A DNA stretch of 18,689 nucleotides from Pseudomonadota bacterium (GCA_947454665.1 CANGMU010000019.1:1-18689), one strand, 5' to 3'; shown: positions 1 to 7,571, counted from the first letter of the stretch. Notes: generated from the sequence alone by a model not told the origin. Program-made: numbers and translations.

Positions 1-1071
1 CATGCCGTGCTGCTGCGTTCGGCGGACATGCACAAGATGACGCTGCCGGACACGGTGCTCGCTGTTGCCCGTGCCGGCGCCGGCACGAACAACGTCCCCG
101 TCGCCGCGCTCGCGAAGAAGGGCATCCCCGTCTTCAATACGCCGGGCGCGAATGCGAACGCCGTGAAGGAACTGGTCCTGGCCGGCATGCTGCTCGCCGC
201 GCGCAACATCGGCCCTGCCTGGCAGTTCGCCCGCGCGCAGTCGGGCGACGACGCGGCCATCGACGTGGCCGTGGAGAAGGGCAAGAAGAACTTCGTCGGC
301 TTCGAGCTGCCGGGCAAGACGCTGGGCATCATCGGCCTGGGCGCCATCGGCGTCGCTGTCGCGAACAGTGCGCATGCGCTGGGCATGAACGTCATTGGCT
401 ATGATCCAGCCATCACCGTGCAGCGTGCCTGGCAGCTGTCTTCCGGTGTACAGCAGGCGCTGTCGCTCGATGACTTGTTCTCGCGCTGTGACATCGTCAC
501 GGTGCATGTGCCGTTGAACGAGCACACCAAGGGCGTCGTCAATGAATCGCGCCTGGCGCTCATGCGCCGCGGCGGCGTGATCCTGAACTTCGCGCGTGGC
601 GGCACCGTGGACGACGCGGCCGTGATCGCAGCGCTGGATTCGGGTCATCTTCACGCCTACGTGAACGACTTCCCGAAGAACGCCACCAAGGACCATCCGA
701 AGATCGTGACCTTGCCGCACCTGGGTGCGTCGACGAACGAGGCCGAGGAAAACTGCGCCGTGATGGCGGCGGACCAGCTGCGGGATTACCTCGAGCACGG
801 CAACATCCGCAACTCGGTGAACTATCCGGAAGCGGTGCTGGCCCGTGTGCCGGGCACGACGCGCCTGGCGATCACCAACAGCAACGTGCCGAACATGGTG
901 GGGCAGATTTCCACCTGCCTGGCCGCGGCGAAGGTGAACATCGCCGACCTGCTCAACAAGTCGCGCGGCGAATTCGCCTACACACTGATCGATGTGGATG
1001 GGAATATCGGCGAAGACGTCGTACGGCAGATCCGCGCCATCGAAGGCGTGCTGTCCGCGCGCGTCGTCTGA
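1..1071 (+). CDS. serA: D-3-phosphoglycerate dehydrogenase with C-terminal ACT domain (5' truncated)
   Basis: This enzyme oxidises 3-phosphoglycerate with NAD, the first step of serine synthesis, in the cytosol. The frame is open from base 1 (His-Ala-Val...) and ends at TGA 1069-1071, giving 356 residues. From the family I expect roughly 40 N-terminal residues to lie outside the window. Visible features are NTPGANANAVKEL near codons 44-56, the Rossmann loop GLGAIG at bases 334-351, the catalytic Arg in FARGG (codon 595-597), the catalytic His in PHLGAST (718-720), and a final ACT-type serine-sensing module beginning about base 859 (RLAITNSNVPNMVGQIS). The DVFxxEP segment that carries the catalytic Glu in E. 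coli SerA reads NDFPKNATKDHP here. It lies 21 bases before pheA and probably shares its transcript. SerA is the best name; another ACT-bearing 2-hydroxyacid dehydrogenase is less likely. Confidence 0.88.
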   Translation, partial: HAVLLRSADMHKMTLPDTVLAVARAGAGTNNVPVAALAKKGIPVFNTPGANANAVKELVLAGMLLAARNIGPAWQFARAQSGDDAAIDVAVEKGKKNFVGFELPGKTLGIIGLGAIGVAVANSAHALGMNVIGYDPAITVQRAWQLSSGVQQALSLDDLFSRCDIVTVHVPLNEHTKGVVNESRLALMRRGGVILNFARGGTVDDAAVIAALDSGHLHAYVNDFPKNATKDHPKIVTLPHLGASTNEAEENCAVMAADQLRDYLEHGNIRNSVNYPEAVLARVPGTTRLAITNSNVPNMVGQISTCLAAAKVNIADLLNKSRGEFAYTLIDVDGNIGEDVVRQIRAIEGVLSARVV

Positions 1072-1092
1072 CCGCAACCTGACGGGGAAGCC

Positions 1093-2229
1093 ATGGCAGC
1101 ACGACCGAAGAAGGCCAAGACCGCAGCTCCGGCTGCGGAGGCCAAGCCCGACCTGTCCTTGATCCGCGAGCAGATCGACGCCGTGGACGCGCGACTGCAC
1201 GCGCTGATCAACACGCGGGCGCAGTTGGCGCAGCAGGTTGGCATCTCCAAGCACAAGGACGGCCACAAGGTCGATTTCTACCGTCCCGAACGGGAGGCGC
1301 AGGTGCTGCGCAAGGCGCTGGACCGCAACCAGGGCGGTCCACTGCGCGACGAGGAAGTGCTGCGCCTGTTCCGCGAGATCATGTCGGCCTGCCTGGCCCA
1401 GGAAAAGCCGCTGAAGGTAGCCTTCCTGGGGCCCGAAGGCACCTTCACGCAAGCCGCGGTGCTGAAGCATTTCGGTCATTCCGTGCGTGCCCTGTCTCTC
1501 GCGTCTATCGACGAAGTGTTCCAGGAAGTGCAGGCCGGCTCGGCGGACTTCGGCGTCGTGCCGGTCGAGAACTCGACCGAAGGCACGGTCAACAACACGC
1601 TGGATCGTTTCCTCAATACTTCGCTGCACATCTGCGGCGAGGTGGAGCTGCGCATCCACCACAACCTGCTGGGTCGCATGAAGGGCCTGGAAGAAATCGA
1701 GCGCGTCTGCGCCCACCCGCAGGCGCTAGGGCAGTGCCGCGGCTGGCTGGATGAGCACCTGCCGAACGCGGAACGCGTGCCGGTCTCGAGCAACGCCGAA
1801 GGCGCGCGTCGCGCCCGCGATGAGCGCGGGACGGCAGCGATCGCCAGCGATACCGCGGCGGAAATCTACGGGCTCGACATCCTCTCGCCGAAGATCGAAG
1901 ACAACCAGGACAACACGACGCGCTTCCTGGTCATCGGTCGCAAGCTGCTGCGCCCGAGCGGCACCGACAAGACGACGATCCTGGTCTCGCCGGATGACGG
2001 TGATGCCTCCGGTGCCTTGCTTCGCCTGCTCGAGCCTTTCGCCCGCCATGGCGTGAGCCTGACGCGCATCGAGTCGCGCCCTTCGCGTCGTCGCAAGTGG
2101 CATTACGTGTTCTTCATCGACATCGAGGGCCATGCGGAAGACGCCAAGCTTGCGAAGGCCCTTTCTGCGCTTGAAAAGCGCGCCTCGCTGTTCCGTGTTC
2201 TCGGCTCCTATCCGCAGGCGATCCTGTAG
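1093..2229 (+). CDS. pheA: Bifunctional chorismate mutase / prephenate dehydratase (P-protein)
   Basis: The 378-residue protein converts chorismate to prephenate and then to phenylpyruvate, the committed branch to phenylalanine. After a basic Ala-rich extension (about 20 residues) comes an AroQ chorismate mutase domain (about residues 22-105: IREQIDAVDARL, VGISKHK, YRPEREAQV). The prephenate dehydratase domain follows (about 108-285), with VPVENSTEGTVNNTLDRF and the hallmark TTRF at 275-278. The C-terminal ACT domain carries GALL and ESRP (327-330), the known phenylalanine-binding motifs, so feedback inhibition by phenylalanine is expected. The ATG is preceded by GGGGAAG (1084-1090). The stop TAG shares one base with the GTG of hisC, so translation of the two is probably coupled. 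Length and domain order are normal for the family. Confidence 0.96.
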   Translation: MAARPKKAKTAAPAAEAKPDLSLIREQIDAVDARLHALINTRAQLAQQVGISKHKDGHKVDFYRPEREAQVLRKALDRNQGGPLRDEEVLRLFREIMSACLAQEKPLKVAFLGPEGTFTQAAVLKHFGHSVRALSLASIDEVFQEVQAGSADFGVVPVENSTEGTVNNTLDRFLNTSLHICGEVELRIHHNLLGRMKGLEEIERVCAHPQALGQCRGWLDEHLPNAERVPVSSNAEGARRARDERGTAAIASDTAAEIYGLDILSPKIEDNQDNTTRFLVIGRKLLRPSGTDKTTILVSPDDGDASGALLRLLEPFARHGVSLTRIESRPSRRRKWHYVFFIDIEGHAEDAKLAKALSALEKRASLFRVLGSYPQAIL

Positions 2230-3371
2230 TGACCGATATCCACACTCCGCGCAGTCCCGCTCGCCTCGCCGTCGAGGCCGTCCGTGCGCTGTCGCCTTAC
2301 GTGACCGGTAAGCCCATGACCGAGCTCGAGCGCGAGCTCGGCATCACCGATATCGTGAAGCTCGCATCGAACGAGAACCCGCTGGGCCCGAGTCCTGCCG
2401 CGCTGGCCGCTGCGCAGAAATCCCTCGCCGACATCTGGCTCTATCCGGACGGCAATGGCCACGAGCTGAAGGCCGCGATCGCGCGCCACCATGGCGTGTC
2501 CCTCGAACAGGTGACGCTGGGCAATGGCTCCAACGATCTGCTCGTGCTGTTGGCCGAAGCCTTCCTGTCGCCGCAGGTGTCGGCCGTCGTCTCGCAGTAC
2601 GCGTTTGCGATCTATGGGCTGGTGATCCAGGCCACGGGCGCGGTGGCGAAGGTCGCGCAGGCGCTGCCGGAGGATTCCGACTCGCCGTTCGGCCATGACC
2701 TTGACGCGATGCTCGCGGCCATCGATGCCACGACGCGTCTCGTCTACATCGCAAACCCCAACAATCCGACGGGCAGCTGGGTGAGCGACGCCGCGTTGCG
2801 CGCCTTCCTGGCCAAGGTGCCGGATACGACGATCGTCGTGCTCGACGAGGCGTATTTCGAATACGCGCGCCGCTTTGGCTGCACCGACGGCGCGGACTTG
2901 CTCGCCTCGCATCCGAACCTCGTCGTGCTGCGCACCTTCTCGAAGGCGCATGCGCTGGCGGGCCTTCGCGTCGGTTATGCGCTGTCCCATGCCGACGTCG
3001 CGAACATGCTCAACCGCGTTCGCCAGCCCTTCAACGTGACCATCCCGGCGCTGGCCGCCGCAGAAGTCGCCCTGGCCGATCCGCAGCAGGCCGTGCGTGC
3101 CGTGGCGCTCGTGGAGCAGGGGATGGCGCAACTGGCCGAGGGCCTGCCTGCCCTGGGCGTCAAGGCCTATCCATCCGCCGGCAACTTCGTGCTGGCCGAC
3201 GTCAGCCGGGGTGGCCTCAGCGGGGCGCAGGTGTTCGACAAGCTGCTGCGCCAGGGCGTGATCGTGCGGCCGGTCGGCGGCTATGGGCTGCCGCGCTGCG
3301 TGCGCATCACCATCGGCCTGGCCGACCAGAACGAGCGCCTGCTGGCTGCCCTGAAACACTGCCTCGATTGA
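2229..3371 (+). CDS. hisC: Histidinol-phosphate / aromatic aminotransferase
   Basis: This is a PLP-dependent class I/II aminotransferase of 380 residues, normal for HisC. It starts at GTG 2229, overlapping the TAG of pheA by one base (TAGTG). Seen motifs are LASNENPLGPSP near the N terminus, NPNNPTG (about 176-182), LDEAYFEY (about 205-212), and SKAHALAGLRVGY with the Schiff-base lysine at residue 239 (codon 2943-2945). Arg near the C terminus in RPVGGYGLPRCVRI is the usual carboxylate-binding region. HisC makes histidinol phosphate from imidazole acetol phosphate. In this pheA-linked position the family (HisC2 type) is also thought to transaminate phenylpyruvate or 4-hydroxyphenylpyruvate, which is the likely reason for its place between pheA and aroA. 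That second role is inference from context. Confidence 0.93.
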   Translation: MTDIHTPRSPARLAVEAVRALSPYVTGKPMTELERELGITDIVKLASNENPLGPSPAALAAAQKSLADIWLYPDGNGHELKAAIARHHGVSLEQVTLGNGSNDLLVLLAEAFLSPQVSAVVSQYAFAIYGLVIQATGAVAKVAQALPEDSDSPFGHDLDAMLAAIDATTRLVYIANPNNPTGSWVSDAALRAFLAKVPDTTIVVLDEAYFEYARRFGCTDGADLLASHPNLVVLRTFSKAHALAGLRVGYALSHADVANMLNRVRQPFNVTIPALAAAEVALADPQQAVRAVALVEQGMAQLAEGLPALGVKAYPSAGNFVLADVSRGGLSGAQVFDKLLRQGVIVRPVGGYGLPRCVRITIGLADQNERLLAALKHCLD

Positions 3372-3384
3372 CCTGAAGGACCTC

Positions 3385-4689
3385 ATGACCGCCCGTTACC
3401 GCGTTTCTCCCGGCAGCAGCGTCAGCGGGCGCATCCGCGTTCCCGGCGACAAGTCCATTTCCCACCGCAGCCTGATGCTGGGCGGCCTCGCGTCCGGCGC
3501 CACCGAGGTCACGGGCTTCCTCTCCAGTGCGGACTGCCTCGCAACGCTGGAAGCGCAGCGCCGGATGGGCGTCACGGTCGAACAGTTGGGCCCGCACCAC
3601 CTTCGCGTCCATGGCGTGGGTGCCAAGGGCTTGCAGGCGCCGGATGGCGTGCTCGACATGGGCAATGCGGGCACCGCGATCCGCCTCTTCATGGGCCTGC
3701 TCGCGGGCCAGCCCTTTGGATCGACCCTCACGGGTGATGCCTCCCTGCGCAAGCGCCCGATGGAGCGCGTGGCCGGCCCGCTGCGCCTGATGGGCGCACA
3801 CATCGAGACGACCGAGGGCAAACCGCCCGTACGGATCCACCCGGTTTCACGGCTCAACGCCATTGATTACGCGCTGCCGATGGCGAGCGCACAGGTGAAG
3901 TCGGCCATCCTGCTGGCCGCGCTGCGAGCGGAAGGCACGACGCACGTGACCGAGCCGGCGCCGACGCGCGACCACACCGAGCGCATGCTTGAAGCCTTCG
4001 GCGTCAGCCTACGTCGCGAGCCCGGGCAGGTCTGGCTGACCGGCGGTCAGCCGTTGACGGGGACACCGATCAGCGTGCCGGGTGACATTTCCTCCGCGGC
4101 CTTCTTTCTGGTCGCGGGTGCCATCGCCGGGCAGGCCGGCTTCACGATCGAGAACGTCGGCATCAACCCGACGCGCACGGGCGTGATCGACATCCTGAAA
4201 CTCATGGGCGCGGACATCCGCCTGCATCCGCGCGACGCCTCCGGCGCGGAGCCCACGGCAGACATCGAAGTGCGTGCCTCGAACCTCAAGGGTATCCATG
4301 TGCCCGAGGAACTGGTCCCGCTGGCCATCGACGAGTTCCCGGTCCTGTTCATCGCCGCAGCCTGTGCCGAAGGCGAGACCATCGTGAGCGGCGCCGAAGA
4401 GCTGCGCGTGAAGGAAAGCGATCGCCTGGCCGTCATGGCGGAAGGCCTCAAGCGCCTGGGCATCCCCCACGAACTGCAGCCCGATGGCATCCGCATCCAG
4501 GGCGGTCACCGTTTCCAGGGGGGCACGATCGACAGCCACGGCGATCACCGCATCGCGATGGCCTTTTCGGTCGCCAGCCTGCGCGCGGATGGCGAGATCC
4601 TTGTCGAGGACGTGGAGAACGTCGGCACATCCTTTCCGGGTTTCGTCGACGTCGCCCGCGCTGCCGGACTGTCGGTCGAGCCCGCATGA
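3385..4689 (+). CDS. aroA: 3-phosphoshikimate 1-carboxyvinyltransferase (EPSP synthase), class II-like
   Basis: The enzyme joins phosphoenolpyruvate to shikimate-3-phosphate, the sixth step of the shikimate pathway. The 434-residue protein starts at ATG 3385 behind GAAGGA (3375-3380). It shows PGDKSISHR, GNAGTAIR, SAQVK, RDHTERM, NPTRTG and GDHRIAM, covering both globular halves of the family. The set GDKS, SAQVK, RDHTE and NPTR matches motifs described for class II EPSP synthases, and the run LLAGQPFGSTLTGDASLRKR resembles Bacillus-type enzymes more than E. coli AroA. The glycine of GNAGTA is kept. Unlike Pseudomonas, where aroA is fused behind tyrA, this protein has no prephenate dehydrogenase domain. 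It overlaps cmk by four bases (ATGA) and follows hisC after 13 bases. Confidence 0.96.
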   Translation: MTARYRVSPGSSVSGRIRVPGDKSISHRSLMLGGLASGATEVTGFLSSADCLATLEAQRRMGVTVEQLGPHHLRVHGVGAKGLQAPDGVLDMGNAGTAIRLFMGLLAGQPFGSTLTGDASLRKRPMERVAGPLRLMGAHIETTEGKPPVRIHPVSRLNAIDYALPMASAQVKSAILLAALRAEGTTHVTEPAPTRDHTERMLEAFGVSLRREPGQVWLTGGQPLTGTPISVPGDISSAAFFLVAGAIAGQAGFTIENVGINPTRTGVIDILKLMGADIRLHPRDASGAEPTADIEVRASNLKGIHVPEELVPLAIDEFPVLFIAAACAEGETIVSGAEELRVKESDRLAVMAEGLKRLGIPHELQPDGIRIQGGHRFQGGTIDSHGDHRIAMAFSVASLRADGEILVEDVENVGTSFPGFVDVARAAGLSVEPA

Positions 4690-5384
4690 CGGGTGCCGTC
4701 CCGGTCCTCGCCATCGATGGCCCGAGTGGTTCGGGCAAGGGAACGATCAGCCGCCTCGTCGCCGAGCGACTGGGCTGGCAGCTGCTGGACAGTGGGGCGC
4801 TGTACCGCATCGTGGCCCTGGTGGGCAGCCGGGCCGGGCTGCCCCCGGATGACGCCGCTGGCCATGCGGACGTCGCCCGGACGCTGGATGTGCGTTTTGG
4901 CAGCCAGACGGACGGGTCCGAGCAGGTCCTGTGGGGTCCGGAGGCGGAAGACATCACGGCCCTGATCCGAACGGAGGAGGCCGGCATGGGGGCCTCGCGG
5001 GTCGCGGCCATTCCCGAGGTTCGCGCAGCCCTGTTGCAGCGCCAGCGTGATTTCGCGCGCGCCCCGGGTCTGGTGGCGGATGGCCGCGACATGGGGACGG
5101 TGGTCTTCCCCTCGGCGGTGCTCAAGATCTTCCTGACCGCGAGCAGCGAAGAACGCGCCCGCAGACGCCATAAGCAGTTGAAAGACAAGGGCTACGGCGG
5201 TAGTCTTGCCGACCTTTCACGCGAGATCGCGGAACGCGACGCGCGCGATGCCAACCGGCCTGTGTCGCCATTGAGGGCGGCCGACGACGCCCTGGTCGTC
5301 GATTCCACGCCGATGGGCATCGCCGCTGTCGTTGACCATGTGCTCGCGTTGGCCGGTTCGCGCGGCGTTTTGCCGCGCGGCTGA
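4686..5384 (+). CDS. cmk: Cytidylate kinase
   Basis: Cmk phosphorylates CMP and dCMP with ATP, recycling nucleotides from RNA turnover and feeding CTP supply. The 232-residue protein has a P-loop GPSGSGKGT at residues 12-20, followed by LLDSGALYR of the CMP-binding site, the DGRDMGTVVFP motif in the middle, and ARRRHKQLKDKG of the lid region. Length is normal for the bacterial type I enzyme. The ATG overlaps the TGA of aroA (ATGA) and no strong ribosome binding site is seen, so translation is probably coupled to aroA. The last codons (SRGVLPRG) encode a perfect GC-rich hairpin just before the 96-base gap to rpsA. The position before rpsA is the classical one in proteobacteria. Confidence 0.96.
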   Translation: MTGAVPVLAIDGPSGSGKGTISRLVAERLGWQLLDSGALYRIVALVGSRAGLPPDDAAGHADVARTLDVRFGSQTDGSEQVLWGPEAEDITALIRTEEAGMGASRVAAIPEVRAALLQRQRDFARAPGLVADGRDMGTVVFPSAVLKIFLTASSEERARRRHKQLKDKGYGGSLADLSREIAERDARDANRPVSPLRAADDALVVDSTPMGIAAVVDHVLALAGSRGVLPRG

Positions 5385-5389
5385 ATTTT
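5359..5389 (+). terminator. GC-rich hairpin at the cmk 3' end with a short T run (attenuator-like)
   Basis: CGCGCGGC (5359-5366) and GCCGCGCG (5372-5379) form a perfect 8-bp stem around a GTTTT loop, inside the final cmk codons. It is followed by GCTGA and then four T residues (5386-5389). The stem is strong, but the T run is short and starts about six bases after the stem, so this may be a partial terminator, a pause site or a 3'-end stabiliser ahead of rpsA, not a full stop. It could tune how much upstream transcription reaches rpsA. Confidence 0.45.
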
Positions 5390-5400
5390 CATCAACGGGT

Positions 5401-5476
5401 GGCCCTCGATGGACCTTGGGCCCGCGACAACAACCGCTGCACTCAGGGACGTCAAAGAGTGCACGCAATGAAGTGA
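5401..5476 (+). promoter_or_regulatory. Structured rpsA leader with two hairpins and a weak Shine-Dalgarno
   Basis: Hairpin 1 is GGCCC (5401-5405) with GGGCC (5418-5422) and a 12-base loop holding ATGGA (5409-5413). Hairpin 2 is TGCACTC (5438-5444) with GAGTGCA (5457-5463), extendable by two pairs with a bulge, and a 12-base loop starting AGGGA (5445-5449). After it come a tiny ATG AAG TGA frame (5468-5476) and a weak GAAG (5470-5473) seven bases before the rpsA ATG. E. coli rpsA is known to use a structured leader with a degenerate Shine-Dalgarno and to be repressed by its own S1 product, so autogenous control is expected here. Both loops also match the ANGGA core bound by CsrA/RsmA proteins, which is an inference to test. 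Confidence 0.5.
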
Positions 5477-5480
5477 GCGT

Positions 5481-7163
5481 ATGACCGAATCCTTTAGCGA
5501 ACTGTTCGAACAAAGCCTGGCGAATCAGCGCATCCGCCCGGGCATGATCCTGACCGGCCTGGTCATCTCTGTCGGCAGCGACATGGTGATCGTGAACGTC
5601 GGCCTGAAGTCCGAAGCCGTCATCCCACTCGACCAGTTCCGCAACGAACGTGGCGAGATCGAAGTCGTTGCTGGCGATGAAGTCGAAGTCGCCCTCGATG
5701 CCGTCGAAGACGGCACCGGCGAAACGCGCCTGTCGCGCGAAAAGGCCAAGCGTGCCCGTACGTGGACGCGCCTCGAGAAGGCCTTCACGGACGCCGAGAT
5801 CGTCACTGGCATCATCACGGGCCGCGTGAAGGGTGGTTTCACCGTCGAGCTGGAAAATGTCCGCGCGTTCCTCCCGGGTTCGCTCGTCGACGTCCGCCCG
5901 GTCCGCGACACCGCGTACCTGGAAGGCAAGCCGCTCGAGTTCAAGGTCATCAAGCTCGACCAGAAGCGCAACAACGTCGTGGTTTCGCGCCGCGCCGTCG
6001 TGGAGCAGGAATTCTCCGCCGAGCGCAGCGCGCTCATGGACAACCTGCAGGAAGGTTCGGTCGTCAAGGGCGTGGTCAAGAACCTCACCGACTACGGTGC
6101 GTTCGTGGATCTCGGCGGCATCGACGGCCTGCTGCATATCACCGACATGGCCTGGAAGCGCGTCAAGCACCCGTCTGAAGTGGTGCAGGTCGGCCAGGAA
6201 GTGGACGTCCGCATCCTCAAGTTCGACCGCGAGCGTTCGCGTGTCTCGCTGGGCCTCAAGCAGCTCGGCGCGGATCCGTGGGAGAACATCGCCCGCCGTT
6301 ATCCGCCGAACACGCGCGTGTTCGGCAAGGTCACGAACATCGCCGACTACGGTGCGTTCGTGGAAATCGAGGATGGCGTCGAAGGTCTGGTCCACGTGTC
6401 CGAGATGGACTGGACCAACAAGAACGTCAACCCGGCCAAGGTCGTCCAGACGGGCGAAGAGGTCGAGGTCATGGTGCTGGATGTCGACGAAGAGCGTCGC
6501 CGCATCTCGCTGGGCCTGAAGCAGTGCAAAGCCAACCCGTGGAAGGAGTTCGCCGAGAACAACAACCGCGGCGACCGCGTGTCGGGCCAGATCAAGTCGA
6601 TCACCGACTTCGGCATCTTCATCGGACTGCCGGGCAACATCGACGGCCTCGTGCACCTTTCGGACATCTCCTGGGACGTGCCTGGCGAAGAAGCCGTGCG
6701 CAGCTATCAGAAGGGCCAGCTGGTCGAAGCCATGGTGCTGTCGATCGATCCGGAGCGCGAGCGCATCTCCCTCGGCGTCAAGCAGATGGCGAAGGATCCG
6801 TTCTCGGGTTACGTGGCCGAGAACCCGCGCGGCACCGTGGTCCGTGGCGTCATCAAGGAAGTGGACGCGCGCGGCGCGATCGTCGACCTTGGCAACGGCA
6901 TCGAAGGTCAGCTGCGTGCGACCGAACTGGGCCGTGACCGCATCGACGATGCGCGCACCGTCCTGAAGGTCGGCGAAGAGATCGAAGCGAAGTTCATGGG
7001 CGTCGACCGCAAGACGCGCTCGATCACGCTGTCGATCAAGGCCAAGGAAATGCACGAAGAAGCCGAAGCCGTTGAAAGCTACCGGTCCGAGACTGGCAGC
7101 AGCGCGACGGGCACCAGCCTGGGCGACCTGCTGAAGGCCCAGATCAACGCTGACCGCGACTGA
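5481..7163 (+). CDS. rpsA: 30S ribosomal protein S1
   Basis: S1 binds mRNA on the small subunit and is needed to start translation of structured or weak-SD messages. The protein has 560 residues, close to the 557 of E. coli, and six S1 (OB-fold) repeats at about residues 20-86, 104-170, 190-258, 275-345, 362-432 and 449-518. The first two are the diverged ribosome-docking domains; the later ones carry the DYGAFVD/E and HVSEM or HITDM signatures and end in RVSLGLKQ-like blocks. Repeats 3 and 4 share an identical 21-base stretch (6089-6109 and 6344-6364) encoding DYGAFV, as expected from domain duplication. The ATG at 5481 follows a weak GAAG. The C-terminal tail is short and Ser/Thr/Gly-rich. 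Confidence 0.98.
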   Translation: MTESFSELFEQSLANQRIRPGMILTGLVISVGSDMVIVNVGLKSEAVIPLDQFRNERGEIEVVAGDEVEVALDAVEDGTGETRLSREKAKRARTWTRLEKAFTDAEIVTGIITGRVKGGFTVELENVRAFLPGSLVDVRPVRDTAYLEGKPLEFKVIKLDQKRNNVVVSRRAVVEQEFSAERSALMDNLQEGSVVKGVVKNLTDYGAFVDLGGIDGLLHITDMAWKRVKHPSEVVQVGQEVDVRILKFDRERSRVSLGLKQLGADPWENIARRYPPNTRVFGKVTNIADYGAFVEIEDGVEGLVHVSEMDWTNKNVNPAKVVQTGEEVEVMVLDVDEERRRISLGLKQCKANPWKEFAENNNRGDRVSGQIKSITDFGIFIGLPGNIDGLVHLSDISWDVPGEEAVRSYQKGQLVEAMVLSIDPERERISLGVKQMAKDPFSGYVAENPRGTVVRGVIKEVDARGAIVDLGNGIEGQLRATELGRDRIDDARTVLKVGEEIEAKFMGVDRKTRSITLSIKAKEMHEEAEAVESYRSETGSSATGTSLGDLLKAQINADRD

Positions 7164-7180
7164 TACAGGTAACCGGGAAA

Positions 7181-7208
7181 GCCCCGCGTGGCATGCGCCG
7201 CGCGGGGC
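7181..7208 (+). terminator. Very stable hairpin between rpsA and ihfB, without a T run
   Basis: GCCCCGCG (7181-7188) pairs perfectly with CGCGGGGC (7201-7208), and the stem continues inward by four pairs (one U-G) to an ATGC tetraloop, about 12 pairs in total. What follows is CGACTCGAG, so there is no intrinsic-terminator T run. It could be a 3'-end protecting or processing structure that sets different levels for rpsA and ihfB, or the stem of a termination site that needs a factor. Confidence 0.45.
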
Positions 7209-7241
7209 CGACTCGAGACACTTTCAGAGGCCATGCCTACG

Positions 7242-7544
7242 ATGACGAAGTCGGAACTCATCGAGATCATCACCGCCAAGCAGAAGCATCTGCCTGCGCG
7301 TGACGTGGAGCTGGCCCTCAAGCAAATCCTCGAGATCATGAGCGACGCCCTGTCCGTGGGCGACCGTATCGAGATCCGTGGCTTTGGCAGCTTCTCGCTG
7401 CATTTCCGTCCGCCGCGCCAGGGCCGCAACCCGAAGACGGGCGAGGCCGTTGCCCTTTCGGGCAAGTACGTGCCGCATTTCAAGCCGGGCAAGGACCTGC
7501 GCGAGCGCGTCAACGAAGGCGCCGGCACGCCGATCCGGGACTGA
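7242..7544 (+). CDS. ihfB: Integration host factor subunit beta
   Basis: IHF-beta pairs with IHF-alpha to bind and sharply bend specific DNA sites, acting in recombination, replication and transcription. From ATG 7242 the protein has 100 residues and begins MTKSELIE, the usual IHF-beta start. It carries RIEIRGFGSFSLHFR, the beta-arm motif GRNPKTG with the intercalating proline at residue 64, and KYVPHFKPGK, all diagnostic of IHF-beta and not HU. An ATG at 7233 would add three residues, but the best Shine-Dalgarno, AGAGG at 7226-7230, lies only two bases from it and eleven from 7242; family similarity favours 7242. A GTG farther upstream at 7188 lies inside the hairpin and is unlikely. It ends the core operon. 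Confidence 0.95.
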   Translation: MTKSELIEIITAKQKHLPARDVELALKQILEIMSDALSVGDRIEIRGFGSFSLHFRPPRQGRNPKTGEAVALSGKYVPHFKPGKDLRERVNEGAGTPIRD

Positions 7545-7552
7545 TTCCCCTT

Positions 7553-7571
7553 ACGGGCCATTCGCGCCCGT
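7553..7571 (+). terminator. Possible weak terminator after ihfB
   Basis: ACGGGC (7553-7558) and GCCCGT (7566-7571) form a 6-bp stem with a 7-base loop, nine bases after the ihfB stop. Only two T residues follow directly, so termination would be weak. The 105-base gap before the next gene is otherwise plain, apart from the CGGAGG ribosome binding site at 7635-7640. Confidence 0.3.

Noticed and set aside
2208..3386. A 392-codon open frame antisense to hisC
   Set aside because: Low-complexity Arg/Gln/His-rich translation typical of the complement of GC-rich genes; hisC on the other strand is certain.
6089..6364. Identical 21-base repeats in rpsA
   Set aside because: They encode the same DYGAFV motif in S1 repeats 3 and 4; explained by domain duplication and codon bias, not a mobile or regulatory repeat.
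5217..7055. A 612-codon open frame antisense to rpsA and cmk
   Set aside because: It is the mirror of strongly biased S1 codons, rich in His, Asp and Arg with no domain, and covers two certain genes.
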